Assembly (NCBI GenBank): GCA_038237225.1 | Contig: JBBRYX010000014.1 | Span: 52,441-116,440, forward strand | DNA: 64,000 nt | Direction: 5' to 3' | Origin: DASVUC01 sp038237225 | GTDB taxonomy: Bacteria; Planctomycetota; Phycisphaerae; Tepidisphaerales; Tepidisphaeraceae | Shown: piece after piece, positions 1-8,510 of the stretch | Layout of the letters: each line of letters begins with the position of its first letter | Numbering within the stretch: position 1 is the first letter of the stretch | Translations under genes and position numbers: made by a program | Notes under the pieces: generated by a model | Database searches by the model: none | Seen by the model: only the letters and a program-made list of their open reading frames with translations | Told to the model about the DNA's origin: nothing

Positions 1-243
1 CCAGTAATTGCTCGCGTTCAGTGATGGAGCGTTGTTCGGGTTCTGCAGGTAGTACATCGCCAGGTTTACGCCTGATTCCGCGAGGTATTCTGCTGCAATG
101 GATCGGGAAGCGTTGCCGCGCGTTCGCGTCTGAAGCGATGCCCCCGCGAGCATGGCAAAGCCCATGACAACGGCAATCGCGATCGCCGCCAGCACCATGA
201 TCATGGCGAAACCGCGGCGAGAGTGATGGGTCGCGCATCTCAT
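1..243 (-). CDS. prepilin-like membrane protein (PilX/GspK-like), 3' part cut by window edge
   Basis: The reading frame starts at the ATG at 243 and runs out of the window at base 1, giving 81 visible residues. After about ten polar residues (MRCATHHSRR) it has GFAMIMVLAAIAIAVVMGFAML, a short basic leader followed by a hydrophobic helix as in GspK/PilX-type minor pseudopilins. The E5 of classical prepilins is absent, which is common in PilX-like proteins. The ATG overlaps the TGA of the upstream prepilin gene by ATGA, so the two are translationally coupled. The role is inferred to be a minor pilin in pseudopilus assembly at the inner membrane. Family assignment rests on the N-terminus and context only. 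Confidence 0.65.
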   Translation of the reverse strand, partial: MRCATHHSRRGFAMIMVLAAIAIAVVMGFAMLAGASLQTRTRGNASRSIAAEYLAESGVNLAMYYLQNPNNAPSLNASNYW

Positions 244-920
244 AATTGACTCGCGGGAAGCGTCGCCGGCGTGCGGGAAGTCGATCTCCCGTACTTGACG
301 ATTTCCATTCCGTCCTTATTGAACTTCAATGCATATTCAAGCGCCGGACGCACCGTGCTGCTCGAATCGATGCGATGAAACTCGGCGGCGGTTACGCAGG
401 TCACGATGCCCGCGGCGCGAACGTTGGCCATCGCCTTGAAGCTGGTAATTTCGCTATCCGCGTAAATGGCGTCATCCACCATCGTCACATCCGCCGTCTG
501 CTTCTGCGCGCTCGTCCAGGTCGTCGGATAGCTGATCTCCCAGCAAACCAGTTGGGCAATATCGGGATCCGCGTTGGACTGGTGCTCGATCAGCGCCAGC
601 TCCGAAGCCTGCACCTTTCCGTCTCGGTTGAGATCACCCTTCCAAACCAGCACCGCGGCCGCCTGCGAGGGCGAGCCACTGATCGCCCCCATGCGGCAAG
701 CGCCGATCTGCTTGGCGGCGCGCAGAATCTTCTGAATCCGCACCATCGCCTGCGTCGACAGGCTCGTGCCGACCTCGATCTGATTGCCGTGCGTCCAGCC
801 GATGCCGACGGCGGTCATCAGCGCGCTGGTTGCGCCCGCGACCATCGAAAGCACGACCAGCCCGATGACCAGCTCGACGAGCGTGAGGCCGCGCTTATTG
901 TTTTGTGTTGAGCGTTTCAC
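240..920 (-). CDS. prepilin with N-terminal methylation motif (PilW/GspJ-like)
   Basis: A 226-residue protein with a basic leader, then the prepilin peptidase motif GLTLVELVIGLVVLSMV at residues 11-27. The cut is expected after Gly11, with Glu at +5. The remainder has little hydrophobicity and looks like an extracellular pilin head. Size and position late in a pseudopilin cluster resemble GspJ/PilW minor subunits. It lies 4 bp downstream of the preceding prepilin gene and overlaps the following one by 4 bp, so it is part of one operon. The substrate or cell function of this particular apparatus cannot be read from the sequence. Confidence 0.75.
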   Translation of the reverse strand: MKRSTQNNKRGLTLVELVIGLVVLSMVAGATSALMTAVGIGWTHGNQIEVGTSLSTQAMVRIQKILRAAKQIGACRMGAISGSPSQAAAVLVWKGDLNRDGKVQASELALIEHQSNADPDIAQLVCWEISYPTTWTSAQKQTADVTMVDDAIYADSEITSFKAMANVRAAGIVTCVTAAEFHRIDSSSTVRPALEYALKFNKDGMEIVKYGRSTSRTPATLPASQL

Positions 921-924
921 GGTA

Positions 925-1455
925 TTACCTCACCACCGTGTAGCGAGTGCAGAGTTGTGAAATGGCATACTTCTGCCCCGACGGAGCGGTCACCGTGACC
1001 GTCACAAGCACAAAGTCGCCGGCGGTGCCGGTCAGGCCCGCGGGACGAGCATTGTTTTGCACGACGACCGCTCGAGTGAACACCGTTCCATTACCGGCAT
1101 CAATGTTGGAACCATTCCACATGCGAATGGAATCGCTTGAGTCCTGGTATCCGCTGTAATCGTCAATGGTGTCGTACAGCTTGCGGTCCGTGACGCTCGG
1201 CCAGCCGGCCGCATTGGGGGAGCCGGATGGATCGAACGACTTGGACGACACTTCTTCCATCAGCTCGCGCGCCAGATCGAGCGCCACGCCCGAGTCTTCC
1301 GTCGCTGAGTTTTGTTTGTAAGCGGCTCCCAGAGACCCAGCGATTCCAACCACGGCGGCGGCAAGCACCACCGACGCCATCAGTCCCTCGACCAACGTAA
1401 ACCCGCGACGCGCGCGTCGTAGGTTCGAAAGCGATTGTGGGAGAATGGAGCGCAT
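925..1455 (-). CDS. prepilin with N-terminal methylation motif (PilV/GspI-like)
   Basis: A 176-residue prepilin. The ATG at 1455 is preferred over the more upstream start of the open frame because GAAGG lies 6-10 bases before it and the earlier start would overlap the upstream gene by 85 bases. The leader MRSILPQSLSNLRRARRG is followed by FTLVEGLMASVVLAAAVVGIAG, with Glu at +5 after cleavage. This matches PilV/GspI minor pilins, which also share the motif E-(A/G)-L-x-A-S/A-V. It sits between a GspG-like gene (1488-2036) and the GspJ-like gene, the usual order G/H-I-J-K in type II secretion loci. Confidence 0.75.
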   Translation of the reverse strand: MRSILPQSLSNLRRARRGFTLVEGLMASVVLAAAVVGIAGSLGAAYKQNSATEDSGVALDLARELMEEVSSKSFDPSGSPNAAGWPSVTDRKLYDTIDDYSGYQDSSDSIRMWNGSNIDAGNGTVFTRAVVVQNNARPAGLTGTAGDFVLVTVTVTAPSGQKYAISQLCTRYTVVR

Positions 1456-1487
1456 CGCGTACCTTCGTTGCTCATCGCCATTAGCCG

Positions 1488-2036
1488 CTAGTAGGTCGTG
1501 AAAGGGTTGCCCTGAACGTCGGCGCCTTCCGAATTGGCCATCAGATCGCCGGACATCGGGCGATAAAACCATCCGTAGATTTTGCCGTCAGCGGTCGGCC
1601 AGGGGTCGGTATCGGCAATGATTTGCACGGCCGAAAGCCCGTTCATCGGGTTCTGCGGGATCGCCGAGAGATAAGGTCCAAATTTGAACACCGTGCTCGG
1701 AGAGGCCGAGACCACGCTGTGCTCATCGGTGTGCTTGGTCATCTGATCGACAAGATCGGCTTCGCTCACTGCTTGCGTCGTGTCAGCGCCCGGATAGCCG
1801 GGGGCGACGTCGTGATGCTGAGCTTTGTAAACAATGATCTGCGTTCGCAGGTATCGCAGCTCATCCTTGAGCATGTTCTCGCGGGCGGTCATCGACGCGT
1901 TGGAGAACTGCGGGATCACGATGGTTGCGAGGATCCCCAGGATCGTGACCACGATCAGGATCTCGATCAGCGTGAACCCGCGGCGCGCCATCGCTTGCCG
2001 AGAGATTCTCTGCTTGATTTTCAGATCCCTGAACAT
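1488..2036 (-). CDS. type II secretion GspG-like pseudopilin
   Basis: A 182-residue protein. The ATG at 2036 has GAGGG 9 bases upstream; the longer frame would need a TTG start. Leader MFRDLKIKQRISRQAMARRG, then FTLIEILIVVTILGILATIVIPQFSNAS, the GspG-type helix with Glu+5 and the ...ATIVIPQF continuation shared with the two paralogues at 2132-3216. The C-terminal half has the YKAQHHDVAPGYP and YLSAIPQNPMNG segments typical of major pseudopilins that bind calcium near the C-terminus. It is separated from the paralogue upstream by 95 bases and closely followed by the PilV-like gene. Confidence 0.8.
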   Translation of the reverse strand: MFRDLKIKQRISRQAMARRGFTLIEILIVVTILGILATIVIPQFSNASMTARENMLKDELRYLRTQIIVYKAQHHDVAPGYPGADTTQAVSEADLVDQMTKHTDEHSVVSASPSTVFKFGPYLSAIPQNPMNGLSAVQIIADTDPWPTADGKIYGWFYRPMSGDLMANSEGADVQGNPFTTY

Positions 2037-2131
2037 CGGTCGAGCCCTCGACAACGGGCCTTTAACGTCAGGCCTCTACCCAAAGGCGGGCGGCGAGTGA
2101 CGAACTCGCCGACCGGTGCATGAACGAAAAA

Positions 2132-2632
2132 CTAGGGGACAGTCGTGGCATCAAGTCCGGTGCCTTCGACGAAGTATCCACCGGTGGTGGAACCCGTCGC
2201 CCAGAACTTACCGGTCCCGTTGCCCGAGCCGTAGTCATAGACCCAGCCGGTCGTGGCATCGCTGCCCGTGATCGCGGCGCCAGTGCCTTGCACAACGTTG
2301 GTGCCCGAATTCAGGTTATTCCCCGGAGTCTGCTGCAGGTACGGGCCGAAGCTGCCGGCACTCGTCACCGTGCCGGTCGCGTCGGTCTTGCTGGTGAGCA
2401 GGTTCCAGTTCGACCCGACCAGGTTCGGGAGCTTGTCCGCATGCTGAAGCTTGTACAGCTCAACTTGCGACCGGATGGTCTGAAGCTGGCTGGTCAAGCT
2501 GTTCTTACGGGCGTCCTGCGAAGCGTTCGTGAACTGCGGGATCACGATCGCGGCCAGGATGCCCAGGATGATCACGACGATCAAGATTTCGACCAGTGTG
2601 AAACCTTTACGACTGCTGCGAAACGTCTTCAT
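2132..2632 (-). CDS. type II secretion GspG-like pseudopilin, copy 2 of a tandem duplication
   Basis: 166 residues: leader MKTFRSSRKG, then FTLVEILIVVIILGILAAIVIPQF, the classical class III signal with Glu+5. The mature sequence differs from the neighbour at 2713-3216 by only a handful of residues (for example TDATGT versus TNAAGT, NNLNSGT versus NNLNQGT, GNGTG versus GTGTG), while the leaders are different. The pair is therefore a recent tandem duplication. A hairpin terminator lies between the copies, so this copy probably needs its own promoter or read-through. Likely a major pseudopilin of the same apparatus. Confidence 0.85.
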   Translation of the reverse strand: MKTFRSSRKGFTLVEILIVVIILGILAAIVIPQFTNASQDARKNSLTSQLQTIRSQVELYKLQHADKLPNLVGSNWNLLTSKTDATGTVTSAGSFGPYLQQTPGNNLNSGTNVVQGTGAAITGSDATTGWVYDYGSGNGTGKFWATGSTTGGYFVEGTGLDATTVP

Positions 2633-2664
2633 TTTCCAACCTCAATTTCAAAGTGCGATAGGGA

Positions 2665-2697
2665 AAAGGCGTGGCTGCTTGCGGCAGCCACGCCTTT
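2665..2697 (-). terminator. rho-independent terminator between the duplicated pseudopilin genes
   Basis: A perfect 14-bp stem (2665-2678 with 2684-2697) and a 5-base loop, GC-rich, followed on the minus strand by TTTT. It lies 15 bases after the stop of the pseudopilin at 2713-3216, so it would end or attenuate that transcript before the second copy. Confidence 0.75.
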
Positions 2698-2712
2698 GGC
2701 ATTCAAGTAAGA

Positions 2713-3216
2713 CTAAGGAACAGTCGTGGCATCAAGCCCGGTGCCTTCGACGAAGTATCCACCGGTCGTGGAACCGGTCGCCCAGAACTTACCGGTGCCC
2801 GTGCCCGAGCCGTAGTCATAGACCCAGCCGGTCGTGGCATCGCTGCCCGTGATCGCGGCGCCAGTGCCTTGCACGACGTTGGTGCCCTGGTTCAGGTTGT
2901 TCCCCGGAGTCTGCTGCAGGTACGGGCCGAAGCTGCCGGCGCTCGTCACCGTGCCGGCCGCGTTGGTCTTGCTCGTGAGCAAGTTCCAGTTCGAGCCGAC
3001 CAGGTTCGGGAGCTTGTCCGCATGCTGAAGCTTGTACAGCTCAACTTGCGACCGGATGGTCTGAAGCTGGCTGGTCAAGCTGTTCTTGCGGGCGTCCTGC
3101 GAAGCGTTCGTGAACTGCGGGATCACGATCGCGGCCAGGATGCCCAGGATGATCACGACGATCAGAATTTCAACGAGGGTGAAACCACCCTTACGATAAG
3201 TTCGATTCGACTTCAT
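2713..3216 (-). CDS. type II secretion GspG-like pseudopilin, copy 1 of a tandem duplication
   Basis: 167 residues: leader MKSNRTYRKGG, then FTLVEILIVVIILGILAAIVIPQFTNASQ, Glu+5 after the predicted cut. It is near identical in its mature part to the protein at 2132-2632. It is the first gene of the minus-strand array and is followed by its own hairpin terminator. This arrangement is typical of a major pilin made at a higher level than the minor pilins behind it. Proteins of this type polymerise in the periplasm under a GspF/PilC and GspE/PilB motor, neither of which is in the window. Confidence 0.85.
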   Translation of the reverse strand: MKSNRTYRKGGFTLVEILIVVIILGILAAIVIPQFTNASQDARKNSLTSQLQTIRSQVELYKLQHADKLPNLVGSNWNLLTSKTNAAGTVTSAGSFGPYLQQTPGNNLNQGTNVVQGTGAAITGSDATTGWVYDYGSGTGTGKFWATGSTTGGYFVEGTGLDATTVP

Positions 3217-3252
3217 GTTTGAGACCTCTGTAAATCAGTCCTTGTGCTGTCC

Positions 3253-3276
3253 GGGACAGGCAACATGCCTGTTCCC
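3253..3276. repeat. palindrome with core CAGGCAACATGCCTG
   Basis: A 24-base near-perfect palindrome: an arm of about ten bases, a three-base centre, then the complementary arm with one extra T. It has the same build as the CACGGGC palindromes of this window but a different core. It may be another member of a dispersed hairpin family or a transcription-stop structure upstream of the pilin array. Confidence 0.45.
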
Positions 3277-4013
3277 AATTGTCTTCCGCGGGCCGCTCGG
3301 CGTGGAACCGGGAGGCGTCCGCATCGCGAAACGAGTCAGGGCCAGTGGGGCAGGCATTCAGCGCCTGTCATCGTTTCAACTTGCCCGATGCGCTCCGTCC
3401 GGTCAGTGGGGCAGCTTGAGCCACCCTGCTTCGCGTTCGACCGGATGATGCTGCTTAAACGCCTCCTTTCTTTGTCGGCGACTTCCACGCGGTGCCGGCA
3501 TAAAGCCGGCGTGATTCAGCCACGGCCACAATGCATGACCCTTTGCCACACACGCGCCCGCTAGCGCTTCACGACCCTCATCGGCGCTCCGCTTAGCAGA
3601 CTTAACCCAGTCTGCCGCGGCGACCGATAAGTCGTGTCGCACCGCACCGAATCACTCTCTTGGGACAGGACCGATAAAGACATGCTGGACGTCTCAAACA
3701 CGCCCAAAGAGCATCCTTTCGGGAACATCCTCGATCGCTGCCGCGCGTCGTTATCGAGCACGCGCGACAGGACCGGATGCTTTGCGCACTGCCGATCCGC
3801 TTTCGCGAATCAACAGGCCGCGGCCATTACTCGCACCGCAGCGCCGCCTCTCAGCGGCTTAGCCCTTGTCAGGGATCCTCGTCCATCAACCCACATCAGC
3901 AGGTCGACGGGAATGATCTACGATTCAACTTTCTCTAAGACAAATTGGATTCCCCGACTGCCCTTACGGTCTCAATAACGATGTCACTGTGCAAAGTCAG
4001 TTGGCATCCTGAC

Positions 4014-4066
4014 GTACTCCGAAGGAACGACCTGTTAAGCCATTCCGGCCAGATCCTTCGGAGTAC
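4014..4066. repeat. 13-bp perfect inverted repeat with 27-base loop
   Basis: GTACTCCGAAGGA at 4014-4026 pairs perfectly with TCCTTCGGAGTAC at 4054-4066. It lies in the gene-free stretch downstream of metF and has no T-tract. It could be a dispersed repeat or an RNA hairpin. Confidence 0.6.
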
Positions 4067-4132
4067 CAGTTCTGAAAATGTTCCCAAATCAGGCCGAATT
4101 GGCATGCTGAGAGTTTGTGAAGATTTGACTGT

Positions 4133-4187
4133 AGCACGGGCATCTTGCCCGTGTCCGCATCGCCAACACGGGCAAGATGCCCGTGCT
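4133..4187. repeat. REP-like dispersed palindrome, CACGGGC family
   Basis: Two 22-base arms (4133-4154 and 4166-4187) are perfect reverse complements around an 11-base loop. Each arm contains CACGGGCATCTTGCCCGTG, which is itself a hairpin (7-bp stem). The same unit occurs at 4533-4554 (single arm), 19995-20048 and, with a changed base pair, 33831-33888. Copies sit between or at the ends of genes. Confidence 0.85.
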
Positions 4188-4532
4188 CCGCGCCGAATCA
4201 CTTCGCGGCCCGTTCACACCTTCGCGACTCCCGCCGGCGCCAAAGCAAAAAAAGTTCTGAAATTGCCTCAAGAGAACGGCCACCCAGCACACCAGCCATA
4301 ACTCGCGCGCTGCGCCAAAAACCCGCCCCGCGCGCAGCGCGCCAAAACCCAAAATCCCCAAAACCAAAATTCTTTTCCCCCGCCCCGCACCCCAAACCGC
4401 GTTCCCCCAAAACGAGCTGCGCAAAAGGACACCTTTTCCCGCAGCGCCCCACCAGAGATAGAGGGACGAAGAACCGCGAGCAATCCGCGCCCTCAGAAAG
4501 GAGGAGTCATGAACTCCAACCCGCTTCCCCGT

Positions 4533-4554
4533 AGCACGGGCATCTTGCCCGTGT
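4533..4554. repeat. single arm of the CACGGGC REP-like repeat
   Basis: Identical to the left arm of the palindrome at 4133-4187, including the base before and after the core, but without the complementary arm. It is still able to form the internal 7-bp hairpin. Confidence 0.75.
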
Positions 4555-4745
4555 CCGCGCCGTCAAAAAGTCCCCGCCCCCACGAGTCCCAATCCCCCAA
4601 CCTCCCAAATGATACAAACAGATACAAATGGATACGCCCACGCCGATTCTCCATCTCGCGCCTTCTCCCAAAAACCCGCCAGAGCCCCCCAAAACACTAC
4701 AATCAATCGTTACAGAATCATTCGCCGCGCGATCGTCGCGCTCCC

Positions 4746-5621
4746 TCACGCGGCGTGGGGCACCCTGAGCGACTTGCAGATCTCCACCGTCGCCTTGCTC
4801 TTGTTCAGGGTGTAAAAGTGGATGCCTTCCACCTGCTGGGCAAGAAGATCCTTGCACTGCTCGCTCGCGTACGCGACGCCGGCCGCGTAGACGGATTCTG
4901 GGTTGGGCTCCACGGCTTCCAGCTTCAGCAGCAGCGGATGCGGGATTTTGGCGCCGCACATGCTGATGAAACGCTTGATCTGGGCAACGTTCCCGATCGG
5001 CATGATGCCGGCGATGATGGGGACCTTGATGCCGATGGTGCGGGCTTTGTCGCGGAACTCGTAGAAATCTTCGTTGTCGAAGAAGAGCTGAGTCACGATG
5101 AAGTTCGCGCCGTTGTCGACCTTGCGCTTGAGATGCTCAAGATCGCGTACGGGGTTGAGGCACTGGGGATGACCCTCCGGGTATCCTGCGACGCCGATGC
5201 AGAAGTCGTGGCGGGAACGGACGAACGCGACCAGCGCGTCGGCGTTGGCGAACCCGCCTTCAGTGACGACGAAGTTCATCTGACCTGCCGGGGGATCGCC
5301 CCGGAGGGCGAGGACGTTGCGGATGCCGGCGCGCCAAAGATCATCGAGGATGCCGCCGATTTCGTCGGCGGTGTGACCGACGCAGGTAAGGTGGGCCATC
5401 GAGCGAATACCAAGCTGGGTCTGGATCCGCTCGACAAGCTGCACGGTCTTCTGCCGGGTGGACCCCCCTGCTCCGTAAGTCACCGATACATAACTGGGGT
5501 TCAGCGGGCGGAGGTCCTCGATCGTCTTGAAGAGCGAGACAAATCCTTCTTCAGTCTTCGGCGGGAAGAACTCGAAGGAAATCGTGGGCTTTCCTTTTCC
5601 CAGAATGTGATCGATGCGCAT
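4746..5621 (-). CDS. metF: 5,10-methylenetetrahydrofolate reductase
   Basis: A TIM-barrel flavoenzyme that reduces 5,10-methylene-THF to 5-methyl-THF for methionine synthesis in the cytoplasm. Near the N-terminus it has ISFEFFPPKTEEG, then SVTYGAGGSTR, HLTCVGH, LALRGDPP and TQLFFDNEDFYEF, all hallmarks of MetF. The length of about 291 residues is normal for bacterial MetF. The start is uncertain: ATG at 5621 is chosen, but a GTG at 5639 directly abuts a GGAG. No methionine-pathway neighbour is present; the gene is flanked by a porin gene and a repeat-rich spacer. Confidence 0.92.
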   Translation of the reverse strand: MRIDHILGKGKPTISFEFFPPKTEEGFVSLFKTIEDLRPLNPSYVSVTYGAGGSTRQKTVQLVERIQTQLGIRSMAHLTCVGHTADEIGGILDDLWRAGIRNVLALRGDPPAGQMNFVVTEGGFANADALVAFVRSRHDFCIGVAGYPEGHPQCLNPVRDLEHLKRKVDNGANFIVTQLFFDNEDFYEFRDKARTIGIKVPIIAGIMPIGNVAQIKRFISMCGAKIPHPLLLKLEAVEPNPESVYAAGVAYASEQCKDLLAQQVEGIHFYTLNKSKATVEICKSLRVPHAA

Positions 5622-5720
5622 GGGCTTATGGTAATCCACCTCCGCGAATCAATAAAATCGGGCGCGGCAGGATTAGTGCGCGCGCCCGCGAGCGGCAAGA
5701 GAGAGAGCACAATCGCCCGG

Positions 5721-6980
5721 TTAAAACGTGAAAATCGCGTCGATCGCGGCGGTCCACTGCGAGTCCTCGGCGCCGCCGTCGAAAATCCCGTCCTCGGAGT
5801 AATCGTAACGAATCTCAGGCCGGATCAGGAGATTGGAAAGGTACTTGTCGCTCGGCGCCGGCTTGATGCCCAGACCCAAGGTAACTTCGTACATATTCCC
5901 GGACAGACCCCGCGCCTGATCCGGATCCGCGAACCATTCGCCGCGCGCGTTGACGGTCAGATAATCGCAGACCTTGTATCCGGCATACAGCGCGACGCCG
6001 TACCATTCGGCGGAGTTGTCCGTGGCGGAAGCGCCCGGCTCAAACCCGTAGTCCGCGTTGGCGCCGAGGCTGAGGGCATCGGTCATCTGATAAACCACGA
6101 CGCCGTCAAACACCGTGCGCCAAAGCCCGTTGGAAGCTCCTTCCGGTCCGGTCACGAAGTTGAAGAACCCGGTCAATTTCTCGTTGAAGATATATTTGAC
6201 TTGTCCAAGCGCATCCATCGAACCGTTGTTGTCCACCAGCGACTGTTCCCACCCGCGGGTGGCGCCGCCGGTCACCGAAAGCTTGTCGGTGAGGTTGTAG
6301 GAGGCGAGCAGGCCGGTGTGGGTGAAAGGGATCGCGTAGCCGAAGAGGTAGCTGTGCGAGTAGAGCGGATCGGTGGTGGGGTTGATTGTTTCGTAGCCGA
6401 GGAGCGTGACGAACTTGCCGCCGCGCAGCAGCAGCCCGTTGCCGATTGGCACCACGACATCCACATAAGCCTGCACGAGATCGAACTGGTTTTCCGGCGA
6501 AAGCTGGGGCGAAGCGCCGCCGTAAAAGTTCAAACCGTTGGCGTGGATGAAGCGGGCGTCCGCGCCGTAGATCACTTCGACCTTACCACCGACATCCCAT
6601 CTATTTTCCTTGGCGCACGCGGCGCAGTCCAGCACTTTCTCGATGGACAGATCCACCTGATTAAGCAGCACCTCTTCGTGGTCGACGTCGAACACGCGCC
6701 CGGTGATGAAGTTCCCGGGGGGATTGTTGAAGCTCGCGGTGTAGCTGCCCTCGACGAAACCGTAGATGTTGAAGCCGAACAATTTCTCCGAGTTCATCCC
6801 GTACTGCTTCATGAGGGATGCGAGGGGCTTCTCCGGCGGGGTTGGCGCATCGGCGAGATACGCAGGGCGTTCCAGCGTCAGTTCATCCGCCAGCGGAATC
6901 GCCTCCTCCGCCCGCGCGGTTTTGGAAAAAAGACTCATCGCAACCAGACCAACCGCCGCCACTACCTTCCGGCTCACCAT
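5721..6980 (-). CDS. outer-membrane beta-barrel porin, BBP2/OmpL-like family
   Basis: 419 residues with a signal peptide (MVSRKVVAAVGLVAMSLFSKTARA, cut expected after ARA). The mature protein has alternating hydrophobic strands, for example LLLRGGKFVTLLGYETINP and the segment with FGYAIPFTHTGLLASY, and ends in Phe (AAIDAIFTF), as outer-membrane barrels do. The motif set GKF.T..G.E followed by P.THTG matches putative beta-barrel porin-2 proteins common in Planctomycetes. Two cysteines in CAAC near residue 120 are unusual for a barrel. Probably a general diffusion channel; substrate unknown. It is transcribed divergently from nadA across a 276-base spacer. Confidence 0.75.
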   Translation of the reverse strand: MVSRKVVAAVGLVAMSLFSKTARAEEAIPLADELTLERPAYLADAPTPPEKPLASLMKQYGMNSEKLFGFNIYGFVEGSYTASFNNPPGNFITGRVFDVDHEEVLLNQVDLSIEKVLDCAACAKENRWDVGGKVEVIYGADARFIHANGLNFYGGASPQLSPENQFDLVQAYVDVVVPIGNGLLLRGGKFVTLLGYETINPTTDPLYSHSYLFGYAIPFTHTGLLASYNLTDKLSVTGGATRGWEQSLVDNNGSMDALGQVKYIFNEKLTGFFNFVTGPEGASNGLWRTVFDGVVVYQMTDALSLGANADYGFEPGASATDNSAEWYGVALYAGYKVCDYLTVNARGEWFADPDQARGLSGNMYEVTLGLGIKPAPSDKYLSNLLIRPEIRYDYSEDGIFDGGAEDSQWTAAIDAIFTF

Positions 6981-7256
6981 GAAAGATCTCCTTGTGTGGA
7001 GGCGATACGCGCCCCGCGTTCCCGGCCGACCCTTATCAAACCCGGTGCCATCGACCGGGTCGGTGCGCGAAATGTAGTTGCCGCCTTGAAAACCGGCAGC
7101 CTCGCTTCGACCCGGCGCTCAGCAATTAAGCAGAACACCCGTTACAACCCTCCTGTTGTCGGAAATGCGCGCAGTTATTCCGCGGCACGGCACTCAACAT
7201 GGCCGGGTTCGTTCCCTATCATATTGTGGAGTCGACTCGTACCCGAGGTAATACCC

Positions 7257-8447
7257 ATGTCTCTGACCTGGCAACAACCGTTACCGCCGATTTACAACGA
7301 ACTTACGGACGGCGAGCTGCGCCTTCGGATTCAGTCGGCCAAGGAAACACTCGGTAAGAAGCTCGTGATCCTGGGCCATCATTACCAGCAGGATGACATC
7401 ATCGACTTCGCGGACTTCACCGGGGACAGCTTTGAGCTTTCCCGCCACGCGGCGGCGCAGAAGGGAATCGAATATGTCATCTTCGGGGGCGTTCACTTCA
7501 TGGCGGAAAGCGCGGATATCCTGACCGAAGAAACCGTCCGCGTCATTCTCCCCGACCTTGGCGCCGGATGCTCGATGGCGGACATGGCCAGCCTCGACCA
7601 GACCATCGAGTGCTGGGAACAACTCAAGCAGGCCTGCCCCAATGACACGATCATCCCAGTCACTTACATGAACTCCAGCGCCGCGATTAAGGCGTTCGTC
7701 GGTGAAAACCACGGTGCCGTCTGCACCAGCAGCAATTGCCGAAACGTGCTCGAATGGGCGCTCCAGGGTGGCGCGAGCGGACTGCCTGCTTCAGCGGATA
7801 GCGCTTCCAATAAAGTCAAAATCCTTTTCTTTCCCGATCAGCACTTGGGAAGAAACACCGCCCACGCGATGGGATATCCCCTCGAGAAAATGGTCGTCTG
7901 GGATCCTCGCCAGGACCTCGGCGGCAACTCCGAGCGCGCCATTCAAGAAGCCGCCTTCATCCTGTGGAAAGGTCACTGCTCCGTCCACGCGCTGTTCCGC
8001 CCGGAGCACATCGACGACGTCCGAAAGAATCATCCGAACATGAAGGTGATTGTTCATCCGGAATGTAAATGGGAAGTTGTTCAGAAGGCGGATATGGCGG
8101 GTTCGACCGCGTACATCGTGAAGCAGGTCGAAGCGGCGCCGCCGGGCAGCGAATGGGCAATTGGGACGGAAGTGCACCTCGTCAATCGGCTCAAGAACCA
8201 GCACCCGGATCAGAAAATCATTGTGCTGAGCGATTGCCAGTGCCTGTGCACGACGATGTTTCGAATTGACCTGCCGCACCTTTGCTGGACGCTGGAGAAC
8301 CTGGTTGAAGGGAAAGTGGTGAACGAGATCAAGGTGGATTCCCACACGCGTAAGTGGGCCACCGTTGCGCTCGAACGAATGCTTGCGATCAAAGGGACCG
8401 GCAATCCGATGGGGAAACAGCAGCCGGTGGGGTCGACGGTTGATTGA
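7257..8447 (+). CDS. nadA: quinolinate synthase
   Basis: Condenses iminoaspartate with dihydroxyacetone phosphate to quinolinate, the second step of de novo NAD synthesis. 396 residues from the ATG at 7257 (GAGG upstream). Diagnostic segments are LGHHYQQDDI, DFTGDSFELSRHAA, GAGCSMADM, PVTYMNSSAAIKA, CTSSNC, FFPDQHLGRNTA and SDCQCLCTTMF; the conserved cysteines bind one 4Fe-4S cluster. nadC, the next enzyme of the path, is 3.6 kb downstream on the same strand. No nadB is seen. A much longer open frame extends upstream through the antisense strand of metF and the porin gene, but it has no protein logic. Confidence 0.96.
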   Translation: MSLTWQQPLPPIYNELTDGELRLRIQSAKETLGKKLVILGHHYQQDDIIDFADFTGDSFELSRHAAAQKGIEYVIFGGVHFMAESADILTEETVRVILPDLGAGCSMADMASLDQTIECWEQLKQACPNDTIIPVTYMNSSAAIKAFVGENHGAVCTSSNCRNVLEWALQGGASGLPASADSASNKVKILFFPDQHLGRNTAHAMGYPLEKMVVWDPRQDLGGNSERAIQEAAFILWKGHCSVHALFRPEHIDDVRKNHPNMKVIVHPECKWEVVQKADMAGSTAYIVKQVEAAPPGSEWAIGTEVHLVNRLKNQHPDQKIIVLSDCQCLCTTMFRIDLPHLCWTLENLVEGKVVNEIKVDSHTRKWATVALERMLAIKGTGNPMGKQQPVGSTVD

Positions 8448-8510
8448 TGCGCATCTCGGTTAAGCCGGCACTGGATTCAGCCGATGCGAGTTGAAGCAAT
8501 CGTGCTCTGA

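Larger units (their letters stand above)
3217..4745. other. 1.5-kb stretch without a convincing gene, rich in palindromes
   Basis: No frame here has a ribosome site plus a recognisable protein; the short open frames translate into low-complexity Arg/Pro/Ser peptides that cross the palindromes. The right edge of 3217-3300 should hold the promoter of the duplicated pilin gene. The segment contains a 13-bp inverted repeat (4014-4066), a full REP-like palindrome (4133-4187), a lone arm of the same family (4533-4554), a related CAGGCAACATGCCTG palindrome (3253-3276), and a C/A-rich low-complexity run at 4310-4420. Confidence 0.6.

Noticed and set aside
246..911. Plus-strand frame of 221 codons over the GspJ-like gene
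   Set aside because: Arg-rich antisense shadow of a gene with a clear prepilin signal on the minus strand.
4509..7256. A very long open frame (over 900 codons) upstream of and in frame with nadA, antisense to metF and the porin gene
   Set aside because: It is a by-product of GC-rich codon use on the other strand. It crosses two well-identified minus-strand genes, begins in a palindromic repeat, and has no protein family pattern before the NadA start at 7257.
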